A DNA stretch of 64,000 nucleotides from assembly GCF_013408175.1 (NCBI RefSeq), contig NZ_JACBYW010000001.1, positions 558,001-622,000 on the forward strand. Reading direction: 5' to 3'. The translations under genes and the position numbers were made by a program. Positions 35,156 through 55,346 of the stretch are shown in pieces. Below the pieces are notes generated by a model. That model saw only the letters and a list, made by a program, of their open reading frames with translations, had not been told where the DNA came from and made no database searches. This stretch comes from Actinopolyspora biskrensis. Lineage in GTDB: Bacteria > Actinomycetota > Actinomycetes > Mycobacteriales > Pseudonocardiaceae. The number at the start of each line of letters is the position of its first letter. Positions within the stretch are counted from its first letter, which is position 1.

Positions 35156-38100
35156 GTGCAGTCAGGTCGCTGGGTCGAGGTGAGCCCGTCGCAGTTCACT
35201 CACGAGGCCGAGGGGTTGCGCCTGGTCAAGGAGCTGCTGCCGGACGTGGAGCCCTTCCGGGCGTGGTCGAACTTCGAGTTCCGGGACACCCACGGTCGTT
35301 GGCACGAGGTCGATCTGCTGGTGCTCGGCCGCGACACGCTGCACCTGGTCGAGCTGAAGTACTACAACGGCCGGCTGCGCGGCGACGACCACCGCTGGCT
35401 GCGGGACGGCCACCGCGCCGAGGACTCGCCGCTGAAGCTGGCCCGCCGCAAGGCCCAGTACTTCGCCACCCTGCTCAAGACCCGGCTGCGGGAGCACCTG
35501 CGGGAACGCGGTGAGCACCACGTGGATGTGCGCGACTACGTGCCGTTCGTGCAGGAGTCGGTGTTCCTGCACCACCCGAACCTGAGCTGCGAGCTGCCCG
35601 CTCATTCCCGTCAAGGGCTGTACGGCCTGGACGGCCACGAGGCGAGCTCGGGGTTGGCGCCGATCTCCGAGCTGTTGTTGGCTCCGGCCAAGCACAAGCC
35701 GATCTCGAAGAAGAACTCGGGAATCGTGGCCGCGCTGATGGAACAGATCGGGCTGGTCCAGCGCCGCCAACGCGAGGTCGGCTCGTGGGTCATCGACGAC
35801 GAACCCCTCGGCGACGGCGACGGCTGGCAGGACTGGCCGGCCTTCCACCGGGTGGCCACCACCGACCGGTACCGCATTCGGTTCCACATGCCCAAGCCCG
35901 GCAGCAGCTCCGCCGAACAGCGGCAACTGGAACGCCGGATCGAGCACGAGCACCGGCTGCTGTCCCGGCTGCGCCACGACAGCCTGCTCACCCCGCGCGA
36001 CATCATCAAGGACGAGCTGGGCGTGGGCCTGGTCTACGAGGACGACCAGCGCCTGACCCGGCTGGACCTGTGGTTGGCCGATCACGGCGCGAACCTGACG
36101 CTGGAGCAGCAGCTCGACCTGCTCCGCCAGGTCGCCGAAGCGCTCAACTACGCCCACCGGCACCGCGTGGTGCACCGCGGGCTCACCCCTTCGGCGGTGT
36201 CGCTGCGGCAGCGCAGTGACGGCGACTACGCGATCGTGGTGGCCAACTGGGACGCGGCGGGCCGCACCTCAGCGGCAGGCCAGACGAGTCTCAGCCACAC
36301 CGCCCTGCCTGAGGCGGAGCTGTCGGTGAGCCCGCTGGGAGCGGAGCTCACCGACGAGGAACAGCTTTTCGAGGCCCCGGAGGGGCGCTGGTCGGCCGAT
36401 GCCGACCGGATCCGCCTGGACGTGTTCGCGCTGGGCATGCTGGCCTTCTACGTGCTGACCAACCAGGGCTTGCCCGCGCAGGACCGGGGCGGTCTGGTCG
36501 AGCGGATCCGCCGGGATTCCGGGCTGGACCTGTCGGCGGAACTGCCGCAGAGCCCCTCCGCCCTGCGTGCCCTGGTGCTGCACGCCACCGACCCGCGCCC
36601 GTCTGAACGCACCCCGACGGTGACGGCGTTCCTGGAGCAGCTCGAAGCGGCAGCGGGCGCGTTGGCCACCCCGGCGGCGGTCGAGGAGGACCCGCTGGAG
36701 GCCCGGCCGGGCACGGAACTGGCGGGCACGTTCACCTACCTGCGCAAGCTCGGCTCCGGCTCGACGGCGGTGGGCATCCTCGTTCAGGATGCCACGGCCG
36801 GGGACGCGGTGCGGGTGCTCAAGGTCGCCAAGGATGACGCCGCGGCCGAACGCCTGAAAGCCGAGGCGAAAGTACTGGGCAAGCTCAACCACGAGCGCAT
36901 CGCCCAACTGAGCTACTTGACCAGTATCGGCAACCGCACCGCCCTGGTGCTGCAGCACGCGGGCGATTCGACTCTGGCCGACGAGCTGGCCACCAAGCGC
37001 GGCCGGTTGTCGCTGGACCTGCTGGAACGCTGGGGCACCGACCTGCTGGACGCTCTGGCGGCGCTGGACCGGGCCGGGATCACCCACCGTGACATCAAGC
37101 CCTCCAACCTCGGCGTCCGCAAGGTCGGCAAGACCGAGACCCGACTGGTGCTGTTCGACTTCTCGATGGCAGGTACCGAGTCCCGCGCGCTGACCGCGGG
37201 CACCCCGCCGTACCTGGACCCGTTCCTCGGCGAGGGTGAGCGCACCAGCTACGACAGCGCCGCCGAGCGGTATGGCGCGGCCGTGGTGCTCTACGAGATG
37301 GCGGCGGGCAAGCTGCCGCAGTACGGCCCGGACCCGGAGGCGAACCCGGCGAGCGTGGCCGAGGACATCACGGTCGACGGTGCGGCCTTCGACGCGGCGG
37401 TGCGCGAGGAGCTGGAGGCGTTCTTCCACAGGGCGCTGTCCCGCGATGTCGCCCTGCGCCCGGACACGGCCGAGGACATGCGCCGCGACTGGAGCGGCAT
37501 CTTCCGCAAGCTCGGCAGGCACGCCGACGACACCGAGGACAAGGTCGCCGCGGCCACCCTGGAGACCACCCTGGCCGAGGCGGGCCTGTCCGCACGTGCG
37601 ATCTCCGCGCTGGAACCGGCCAGCGTGGGCACGGTCGCCGACCTGCTCTCGCTGGATTCGGTGCAGCTCAACCGGCTGCTGGCCAAGGAGACCAAGTCCA
37701 CCTCCGAGGAGATCCGCAAGCGCGCCCGCGCCTGGCGCAAGGAGTTCGGCAGGCAACTGTCCGGCAAGCGCCGCGCGGAGCCGACCAGTCTGGCCGATCC
37801 GATCGCCGCCGCGGGCATGCTGGCCAGGACGGTCAACCACCCGCGGCGAGCCGCCAGTCGGGAGAAGGCGGCCCGCCTGATCCTCGGGCTGGACGAGGGG
37901 CTCGACCCGTTCGCCGCGCAGCAGGAAGTGGCCAAGGCGGTCGGCAGGTCCGTCCCGCGCGGCCACCAGCTCATCAAGGAACTGCAGGACTCCTGGTCCA
38001 AACAGGACGCGCCCCGCAACCTGCTGGAGCACCTGGTGGGTCTGCTGGGCCGCACGCTGAACTCGCTGGGTGGGGTCGCCACCGTGCAGACCTTGACCAG

Positions 38101-39484
38101 CGAGGTCCTCGCCGCCCTGCCGGAACTGCCGCAGGAGTCGGCCAAGCAGGGCGAGCGGGCGGCGGCCGGGCTGCTGCGGCTGGCGCTGGACCGCTACAAC
38201 GAGCACGAGATCGCCGAGACCGCCGAGCCGTTGGCCAAGCGACGCCACGGCGGCAGACTGGCGCTGCTGGCGAAGGAGCCGGTGCTGCTGGACGCCGCCG
38301 AAGCCGCGGCCCAGCGGGCCGGCGAGCTCGTCACGCAGGCCACCGCCTCCGGTGATTTCCTGGTCAGCCAGCAGCGGGCCGCACGGGAAATCCGCACCCG
38401 GTTCACCCGCGCCTTCGCGGCAGGCTCGACCGACGCCGAGGCCAATCCGCCCGCGATCACCGACCTGCGGTTGGTGCGGCTGGCGGCGCAGACCTCTCGG
38501 GGCGCGGCGCTGTCGGCGCGGGGTGAGCTGCACGCGGCCGATCTGCCCGCGGCCACGGCGGTGCGGCTGGCCCTGGCCGGGCTGGCCGAGACGGCCGAGT
38601 TGTCCCCGGCGGAGCTGACCGCGCGGGTGCGGGCCCGGTTCCCGCAGCTCGGCGCGTTGCCGGAGCGACCGGAGCTGGATGCGGTGGTGGATCGCTCCGG
38701 GGTGGGCTTGCGCTTCGACGACGGCGCCTACCGCTCCCCTCATGCCGCGCGTTCGGCGACCACGGGACTGCCCTCGCGGGTGGGCACCAGCGTGCCCGCC
38801 CCGAGCGAGGCCACGTTGAGCCGTGGTGACTACCTGGGGGCGACGTTGGCCGAGAGCATCTCGGCGCGCTCGTTCCTGGCGCTGGGGGTGGCGGTGCGCC
38901 GTTCCGACGAGGCCGACCGCGCCGCGCACGTGCTGGCGCTGCGCTACGGCGGCACGGTGCTGGACGTGACGGGCATGCTCGTCGACGAGATGAAGACCGT
39001 GGCCGGGCAGAAGGGGTTGCCGTGGGATCTGGTGCGCGGCGCTGACGCCGCCCAGGAGGGCAGCCGGGACGCGCAGGGCCTGCATGCATTGTTGAACAAG
39101 GCGTTCCCGGCGGTCGGGGAACGTCTCGACGCCGAGGTGTTTTCCGAGGGCCGCGCGGGTGCGGGACCGCTGATCCTGACCGAGCTCTCGCCGCTGGCGC
39201 GCTACGGGCAGTTGAAGATGGTGGCGCGCTGGAGCGAGCTGGCCGCGCGGCGCTCGCGTGCGGTGTGGGTGGTGCTGCCGCAGTTGTCGTGGATGCGTGG
39301 TGCCCTGGTGGACAGCAAGCCGGTGCAACTGGGCTCGAACGGGCAGTTCGTGGAGCTGGACGCCGACTGGCTGGCCACGCAGGAAGCCGAGACCGGTGCC
39401 GAGACGGACAGCGCCGAAGGGGACGGCGCCGACTCGGGCAGTGCCGAGGCCGGCGCGGACGAGCGCTCGCAAGCAACGCGGTGA
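35156..39484 (+). CDS. pglW: PglW: NERD-domain serine/threonine kinase of type 2 BREX
   Basis: About 1442 aa from GTG 35156, preferred over ATG 35123 because AAAGGGG precedes it. The N-terminal NERD nuclease-like domain has an aspartate in HEVDLLVLG and VELKYY (D...ExK). A first kinase-like domain has HRGLTPSAV instead of HRDxKxxN and is probably inactive. A second has HRDIKPSNLG and FDFSMAG and should be active. The C-terminal 600 residues are helical and unassigned. This is the standard PglW layout of the Streptomyces Pgl phage-growth-limitation system. It opens a six-gene operon in canonical order; pglX follows after 55 bp. Confidence 0.92.
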   Translation: MQSGRWVEVSPSQFTHEAEGLRLVKELLPDVEPFRAWSNFEFRDTHGRWHEVDLLVLGRDTLHLVELKYYNGRLRGDDHRWLRDGHRAEDSPLKLARRKAQYFATLLKTRLREHLRERGEHHVDVRDYVPFVQESVFLHHPNLSCELPAHSRQGLYGLDGHEASSGLAPISELLLAPAKHKPISKKNSGIVAALMEQIGLVQRRQREVGSWVIDDEPLGDGDGWQDWPAFHRVATTDRYRIRFHMPKPGSSSAEQRQLERRIEHEHRLLSRLRHDSLLTPRDIIKDELGVGLVYEDDQRLTRLDLWLADHGANLTLEQQLDLLRQVAEALNYAHRHRVVHRGLTPSAVSLRQRSDGDYAIVVANWDAAGRTSAAGQTSLSHTALPEAELSVSPLGAELTDEEQLFEAPEGRWSADADRIRLDVFALGMLAFYVLTNQGLPAQDRGGLVERIRRDSGLDLSAELPQSPSALRALVLHATDPRPSERTPTVTAFLEQLEAAAGALATPAAVEEDPLEARPGTELAGTFTYLRKLGSGSTAVGILVQDATAGDAVRVLKVAKDDAAAERLKAEAKVLGKLNHERIAQLSYLTSIGNRTALVLQHAGDSTLADELATKRGRLSLDLLERWGTDLLDALAALDRAGITHRDIKPSNLGVRKVGKTETRLVLFDFSMAGTESRALTAGTPPYLDPFLGEGERTSYDSAAERYGAAVVLYEMAAGKLPQYGPDPEANPASVAEDITVDGAAFDAAVREELEAFFHRALSRDVALRPDTAEDMRRDWSGIFRKLGRHADDTEDKVAAATLETTLAEAGLSARAISALEPASVGTVADLLSLDSVQLNRLLAKETKSTSEEIRKRARAWRKEFGRQLSGKRRAEPTSLADPIAAAGMLARTVNHPRRAASREKAARLILGLDEGLDPFAAQQEVAKAVGRSVPRGHQLIKELQDSWSKQDAPRNLLEHLVGLLGRTLNSLGGVATVQTLTSEVLAALPELPQESAKQGERAAAGLLRLALDRYNEHEIAETAEPLAKRRHGGRLALLAKEPVLLDAAEAAAQRAGELVTQATASGDFLVSQQRAAREIRTRFTRAFAAGSTDAEANPPAITDLRLVRLAAQTSRGAALSARGELHAADLPAATAVRLALAGLAETAELSPAELTARVRARFPQLGALPERPELDAVVDRSGVGLRFDDGAYRSPHAARSATTGLPSRVGTSVPAPSEATLSRGDYLGATLAESISARSFLALGVAVRRSDEADRAAHVLALRYGGTVLDVTGMLVDEMKTVAGQKGLPWDLVRGADAAQEGSRDAQGLHALLNKAFPAVGERLDAEVFSEGRAGAGPLILTELSPLARYGQLKMVARWSELAARRSRAVWVVLPQLSWMRGALVDSKPVQLGSNGQFVELDADWLATQEAETGAETDSAEGDGADSGSAEAGADERSQATR

Positions 39485-39539
39485 CCTTTCGCGAAGGCGG
39501 ACGCGCGAAGCAGGGTTTTTCAACGAGGAGGATGTAACT

Positions 39540-49751
<10,212 letters not shown>

Positions 49752-49755
<4 letters not shown>

Positions 49756-51050
49756 ACGCGGCGATCTCCCCACGCAGGCGACGGGAGGTGCTCGACGCGC
49801 TGCGGCGCGGCACCGTCCCGGCCAACGGGTTCGACCAGTTGGCCGTCGGGCTGGAATCCTTCGACGGGGAACTGGATGCCGAACTGACCGCCGTCGCCGG
49901 GGGCGGTGCGGTGTTCAAAGCCGTGCGCGGTGAGTACGGCGCGGGTAAGACGTTCTTCTCGCGCTGGCTGTCCGAGCGAGCCCTGAAGAAGGGGTTCGCC
50001 GCCGCCGAGGTGCAGATCAACGAGATCGACACACCCCTGCACCGGCTGGAGACGGTCTACCGGCGCACCATCGAGTCGCTGCGCACCGATACCGTGCCAT
50101 CCAGCGCGCTGCGCCCCATCCTGGACTCCTGGCTGTTCACCGTGGAAGCTGACGCCGCCGGCGACGACGGTGAGGTCTCCGACGCGGCCGTGGAGAGCCT
50201 GCTGGAACAGCGACTGTCCGACGTGGCCGCCCGAGCCCCGGTGTTCCCGATGGCCATCCGCGCCTACCGGCGACTCGTGGAAGCCGGTGACCACGACGCC
50301 GCCGACGGGCTGGTGGCCTGGCTGGGTGGACAGCCGCACGTCGCCGCGAGCGTCAAACGCACCGCCGGGATCAAGGGCGACCTCGACCACTTCCTGGCGC
50401 TGGGGTTCCTCAAGGGGCTGTTGGCGATCCTGCGCGATGCCGGCCATCCCGGGCTGCTGCTGGTGTTCGACGAGGTCGAAACGCTGCAGCGGGTGCGCAG
50501 CGACGCGCGCGCCAAGGCGCTCAACGCCCTGCGGCAGCTCATCGACGAGATCCACGACGGCCACTTCCCGGGGCTGTACCTGATGGTCACTGGAACCCCC
50601 GCCTTCTTCGAAGGGCGCCAGGGCATCCAGTTGCTGCCGCCGCTGGCCGACCGGTTGCACACCGACTTCTCCCGCAATCCCCGGTTCGACAACCCGCGTG
50701 CCCCGCAACTGCGGCTGACCGGATTCGACCTGGACAAGCTCGTGGAACTCGGCACCCGGGTGCGGGAACTGTTCGCCTCCACACTGGACGAGTCCGAGCG
50801 GGTGCTGCGCACCGCCGACGATGCGTTCCTGCGCGACTTCGCCTCCTCGGTGGCAGGCGGGCTCGGCGGGCGCGTCGGCATCGCCCCCCGGCTGTTCCTG
50901 CGCAAACTGGTCGACGTGCTCGACACCATCGAACTGCACCCCGACTTCGACCCGCGCAGCGACTACGAGATCAACATTTCCCCGGCGGAACTCAACGACG
51001 CCGAGCGCCAGGCCCACCGCTCGGCCGACGACATCGAACTCGATGTCTGA
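49752..51050 (+). CDS. brxD: BrxD: BREX ATP-binding protein
   Basis: A 432-aa protein from ATG 49752, overlapping the pglZ stop as ATGA. The P-loop is GEYGAGKT (60-67) and the Walker B is LLLVFDEVETL. Sensor-like LMVTGTPAFFEG and a LAPRLFLRKLVD-type C-terminal winged region place it with the DUF2791-type ATPases called BrxD in type 2 BREX. It is followed by brxHI with an 8-bp overlap. It is probably a loader or partner of that helicase. Confidence 0.9.
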
Positions 51051-53148
51051 GCACACCGAGCTCGACTCCTTCGCCGCCCTGCATCCGGTGGTGCAGTACC
51101 ACCTGGCCAACACGTTGCGCTGGCCCGGGCTGCGCCCGCTGCAAGCCGAAGCGGTGCAGCCGGTGCTCTCCGGTGCGGACTGCCTGCTGCTGGCCCCCAC
51201 CGCCGGGGGCAAGACCGAAGCGGCCGCGCTGCCGCTGCTCACTCGCATGGCCGAGGAGAACTGGCAGGGCACCTCCGTGCTCTACCTTTGCCCGCTGCGG
51301 GCGCTGCTGAACAACCTGCAACCCCGGCTGTCGTCGTACGCCGCCTGGCTGGGCCGGTCCGTGGCGCTGTGGCACGGCGACATCGGCCAGTCCGCACGCG
51401 CCCGCGTGCTGCGGGAACGTCCCGACATCCTGCTGACCACGCCCGAATCCGTCGAAGCCATGCTGGTGTCGAGCAAAGTGGACCCGCGCGTGCTGTTTGA
51501 AGGACTGCGGGCCGTGGTGGTCGACGAGGTGCACGCCTTCGCCGGGGACGACCGCGGCTGGCACCTGCTGGCCCTGTGCGAGCGGCTCTCCCGGATCGTT
51601 GGCCGTCCGCTGCAGCGCATCGGGCTGTCGGCGACCGTCGGCAACCCCGGCGAGCTGGTGCGCTGGCTGCAAGGTACCGAGCAGTCCCGGCCGCGACGCG
51701 TGGTGCAGCCGGCCGTGTCCCCGGCGGCACCGGACACTGAGATCACCCTGGACTACGTCGGCAGCGTGCCCAACGCCGCGAAGGTCATCGCTTCCCTGCA
51801 CGAGGGCGAGAAGCGGCTGGTGTTCGTCGATAGCAGGCGCCGTGCCGAGGAACTAGGAACCGCGTTGCGTTCTCAAGGGGTCACGACCTTCTTGTCGCAC
51901 TCTTCGCTGTCGGCGGCGGAGCGCCGGCGTTCGGAGGAGGCCTTCGCGGAGTCCAGCGGCACCGTGATCGTGGCGACCTCCACGCTCGAACTCGGTGTCG
52001 ACGTCGGTGACCTGGACCGGGTGATCCAGCTCGACGCCCCGCGCACGGTGGCCTCGTTCCTGCAGCGCCTCGGCCGCACCGGCCGACGAGCCGGAACGAG
52101 TCGCAACTGTCTGTTCCTGTGCCTGGAGGAGGAGTTCCTGCTGCAGGCCGCCGGGCTGCTGGAACGCTGGGCGGCGGGCTGGGTCGAACCCATCGCCCCA
52201 CCGTCGTCCCCGCGGCACATCGCCGCCCAGCAATTGCTGGCGCTGTCGCTGCAGGAACACCGCATCGGCGCCCACACCTGGCGCGACTGGTGGGGCGAGC
52301 TTCCGCTGTTCGACGAGCACGCCGAAGAGATCGTGGACTTCCTGCGCAGCGAGGGCTATTTCGAAGCCGATGGTGATCTTCTGTTCATCGGCCCCGAAGC
52401 CGAACACCGATTCGGGCGCCGCTACTTCTCGGATCTCACCGCGGTGTTCAGCGCACCGCCCGAGTTCACCGTGCTGCACGGACGCGAGGAAGTGGGCACC
52501 ATCGGTGATGAGCTGCTGGTCGAGGAAACCGACGGGCCTCGGGTGCTGCTGCTGTCCGGGCGTGCGTGGCAGGTCAACCACGTTGACTGGGCGCGGCGCC
52601 GGTGCTGGGTTGACCCCAGCGAGCTGACCGGCCGGGCGAAGTGGACCAGTGGTGGCGGTGGGCTGTCCTTCGCGTTGACCCGCGGAATGCGCGCCGTGCT
52701 ACTCGGAACCGATCCGGCCGGGGTGACGCTGACCCGGCGGGCGGAGAAGATCCTCAACGGTCTCCGCGACACCCACGCCGAACACGTCGACCCGGATAAG
52801 CTGTTACTGCGCGAAACCAGCAGCGGGGAATTCCGGTGGTGGACTTGGGCGGGCAGCGCGGTCAATCGCACCCTGCAAGCCTCCCTGCCGGAGATCATCG
52901 ACCCGCGCCAGCGCATCAACGACCGCTCGCTGCGGCTGCTGCCCGACCTGACCAGCCGGGAGACCAGTGCAGCGCTGTCCGAGGCGATCGTGCGCAACCC
53001 AGCGGTGAACGCGAGCGCGGTAAGCGGCCTGAAGTTCTCCGCGGCACTGCCGCCCGAGCTGGCCATGGACGCGCTGGCCACCCGGCTCGGCGATCAGCCC
53101 CACGCACGTGAGGTTCTCACCGAACCACGGCAAATCCTGCGTCGTTGA
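51043..53148 (+). CDS. brxHI: BrxHI: Lhr-like SF2 helicase of BREX
   Basis: A 701-aa protein. Motifs are APTAGGKT (51-58), DEVH (160-163), LSATVGNP, and a helicase C domain with STLELGVDVGDLD and QRLGRTGRRAG. The last 200 residues are an Lhr-like accessory region. ATG 51043 overlaps the end of brxD. It is the last gene of the BREX operon and completes the type 2 set. The following 260 bp are locally AT-richer and non-coding. Confidence 0.92.
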   Translation: MSEHTELDSFAALHPVVQYHLANTLRWPGLRPLQAEAVQPVLSGADCLLLAPTAGGKTEAAALPLLTRMAEENWQGTSVLYLCPLRALLNNLQPRLSSYAAWLGRSVALWHGDIGQSARARVLRERPDILLTTPESVEAMLVSSKVDPRVLFEGLRAVVVDEVHAFAGDDRGWHLLALCERLSRIVGRPLQRIGLSATVGNPGELVRWLQGTEQSRPRRVVQPAVSPAAPDTEITLDYVGSVPNAAKVIASLHEGEKRLVFVDSRRRAEELGTALRSQGVTTFLSHSSLSAAERRRSEEAFAESSGTVIVATSTLELGVDVGDLDRVIQLDAPRTVASFLQRLGRTGRRAGTSRNCLFLCLEEEFLLQAAGLLERWAAGWVEPIAPPSSPRHIAAQQLLALSLQEHRIGAHTWRDWWGELPLFDEHAEEIVDFLRSEGYFEADGDLLFIGPEAEHRFGRRYFSDLTAVFSAPPEFTVLHGREEVGTIGDELLVEETDGPRVLLLSGRAWQVNHVDWARRRCWVDPSELTGRAKWTSGGGGLSFALTRGMRAVLLGTDPAGVTLTRRAEKILNGLRDTHAEHVDPDKLLLRETSSGEFRWWTWAGSAVNRTLQASLPEIIDPRQRINDRSLRLLPDLTSRETSAALSEAIVRNPAVNASAVSGLKFSAALPPELAMDALATRLGDQPHAREVLTEPRQILRR

Positions 53149-53311
53149 AACGACTCCAACTCCGGTAGTCATTGTGATCGAATATCCGCTCGTCAGCGGA
53201 CTCGGATTCCGGGAGAAGCGGACAGCACCATGAACGCGCAATCATAATCAGGCCAGTGCGGACCTTATAGTCCGCTACTTTACGTATCGTGATAAAGCGC
53301 TTTTGGGCTAC

Positions 53312-53334
53312 AAGGAGTTACGCTACCACTCCTT
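53312..53334. promoter_or_regulatory. Hairpin upstream of the first DUF2075-type gene
   Basis: AAGGAGT (53312-53318), a 9-nt loop and ACTCCTT (53328-53334) form a perfect 7-bp stem about 78 bp upstream of the TTG start. It lies in a low-GC 260-bp region after brxHI and could be an operator or the BREX terminator. Confidence 0.33.
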
Positions 53335-53411
53335 CGGGTTGCATGATCTCTACAGTGCGTTAAACTTACCTGCGCAAGCAGCCACTATAGACTGACCTTG
53401 CTGGGGATCGT

Positions 53412-55319
53412 TTGCGTTGCGTTCGCGGTAGCGCTGCCGATTTGCGCAGAAAGGCCGAGGTCGAGCAGGAGCAGCTGCTGAAAGAGCTCGCCGACCTCGT
53501 CGGCGGCGAGTACGATCTTACTGCCACTCACGGCGAGATCGGCGCGTGGCGAAACAGTCTGCCGGAGCTGTTCGAACTGCTCTGCAGCGCAGGACTCGGC
53601 CAAGTCGAGGTACTCCTCGAGTGTCGGCTGCCCTACAGTCCGAAGCGGATCGACGCACTGCTGTGCGGACGCCGTCCCGACTCGGGTGAGGCGTCGTACG
53701 TCTTGATCGAGTTGAAGCAGTGGAGTCGAGCCGAGGCAGTGGGTGACGGAGTGGTCGAAGTGGCAGGGCTCAAGAACCACCAGCTGCCTCCCGTGGCGCA
53801 GGTTCGCCGCTACTGCCAGCACCTGCTCGACTTCACTCCTTCCCTGGCGCGGAAGGCGGAATCGGTAAGGGCGATCGCCTACCTGCACAATGCCTCTCGC
53901 GGGGCCGTCGACGGGTTGTACAACTACGACTCGAACGGTGGTCTTGTGAACCTCTACGCAGCAGATGAGCGTGAAGGTCTGATCGCGGAGTTGCAGTCAC
54001 TGCTGGACTCGGCCCCGGATTCGCGCGCGGACTCCCGGCAGTTCGCCGATGATCTGTTGGCCTCGGAGAAGGCGCCCGCGAGAACGTTGTTGAAGACCGC
54101 GGCGGACTCCTTCGAAAAGCGCGACGAGTTCGTGCTCCTCGACGAACAACAGGTTGCCTTCAACCTCGTGATGAACGCCGTCTCGCAGGCAGAGCGCGCC
54201 GGTGACCGCGGGGAAACCGAGCGCAAGACCGTGGTCATCGTTCGCGGCGGCCCCGGATCGGGGAAGAGCGCTCTCGCGATGAACCTGCTCACACGCCTCG
54301 CTCGACACGACAAGCGGGTTCTTCACGCCACCGGCTCGAAGGCGTTCACCGAAACACTGCGAGAACGTGTCGCCAGGGACGATCAGCGGGTCAACAGGAT
54401 GTTCGGTTATTTCAACACCGTCTCGGAGAGGAGGGACGAACTCGATGTCCTGGTGTGCGACGAGGCTCACCGCATCCGTGGCGGACACCAGGACAGGCGC
54501 GCACAATCGGATTACGGGCGACGGCAGATCAACTCCTTGATGGATGCGGCGAAGGTTCCGGTCTGCCTGCTCGACGAGCACCAGGTCGTGCGACCGAACG
54601 AGCGCGGAACGCCCGACAACATCAAAAAGGCTGCCGAAGAACGCGGGTACAGAGCCTGCATCATTGATCTCGAAGGTCAGTTCCGATGTGGTGGTTCGCC
54701 GTTGTTCGACGAGTGGGTGTTACGCCTGCTGGGGCTCTCCAAAGAAGAGCCAACCAGTTGGTCCGAACTGGTGGCGAACACGCGGGACGAATACGCGGTC
54801 CACGCCGTGCCGAATGCGCACTCCTTGGAGAACTGGCTGCTCCAGCGGTCCTCGATCTTCGGAGGTTCGGCGAGGATTTCGGCCGGCTACTGCTGGGATT
54901 GGAACCCACCGGAGCGACTCGACGGGAAGCACGTGCTTGCCACCGACATCGACATCGACGGGTGGCGCCGCCCGTGGAACACGCCCCCCGGCAGGTCGGT
55001 ACCCGACGCACCACCCACCTCACTGTGGGCATCGGACCCCCGTGGATTCGGACAGGTCGGGTGCATCTACACAGCGCAGGGATTCGAATACGACTGGGCC
55101 GGGGTCGTCTTCGGCGAGGATCTGGTTGTTCGCGGCAACACGTGGCGCCCCCAGCAGGAAAAAACCAGAGACCCCTCTCTGAAGTCCACATCCCCCCGGT
55201 TTTTCGGCAAACTGGTTCGCAACACCTACAAGGTTCTGTTGACCCGGGGGATGCAAGGGGTGTGCTTGTACTCCGTAGATCCTGAGACCAACGAGTTCTT
55301 GCGGCGCTTCGCGCGCTGA
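53412..55319 (+). CDS. DUF2075-type helicase with N-terminal PD-(D/E)xK nuclease domain (copy 1)
   Basis: A 635-aa protein from TTG 53412. Residues about 75-105 contain a nuclease core (SPKRIDALLCG, then YVLIELKQW: D...ExK). The SF1-like ATPase follows, with GGPGSGKS at about 279-287, LVCDEAHRIR and LLDEHQVVRP. FRCGG marks the DUF2075 type, and NTYKVLLTRGMQGVCLYS is the motif VI region. Shares this plan and many blocks with the gene at 57371. The next gene starts 28 bp later, so the two are probably one operon. A DNA-processing defence or restriction role is likely, but substrate and trigger are unknown. Confidence 0.83.
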   Translation: MRCVRGSAADLRRKAEVEQEQLLKELADLVGGEYDLTATHGEIGAWRNSLPELFELLCSAGLGQVEVLLECRLPYSPKRIDALLCGRRPDSGEASYVLIELKQWSRAEAVGDGVVEVAGLKNHQLPPVAQVRRYCQHLLDFTPSLARKAESVRAIAYLHNASRGAVDGLYNYDSNGGLVNLYAADEREGLIAELQSLLDSAPDSRADSRQFADDLLASEKAPARTLLKTAADSFEKRDEFVLLDEQQVAFNLVMNAVSQAERAGDRGETERKTVVIVRGGPGSGKSALAMNLLTRLARHDKRVLHATGSKAFTETLRERVARDDQRVNRMFGYFNTVSERRDELDVLVCDEAHRIRGGHQDRRAQSDYGRRQINSLMDAAKVPVCLLDEHQVVRPNERGTPDNIKKAAEERGYRACIIDLEGQFRCGGSPLFDEWVLRLLGLSKEEPTSWSELVANTRDEYAVHAVPNAHSLENWLLQRSSIFGGSARISAGYCWDWNPPERLDGKHVLATDIDIDGWRRPWNTPPGRSVPDAPPTSLWASDPRGFGQVGCIYTAQGFEYDWAGVVFGEDLVVRGNTWRPQQEKTRDPSLKSTSPRFFGKLVRNTYKVLLTRGMQGVCLYSVDPETNEFLRRFAR

Positions 55320-55346
55320 CACAGGTACACGAGGAGAGAACCCGTC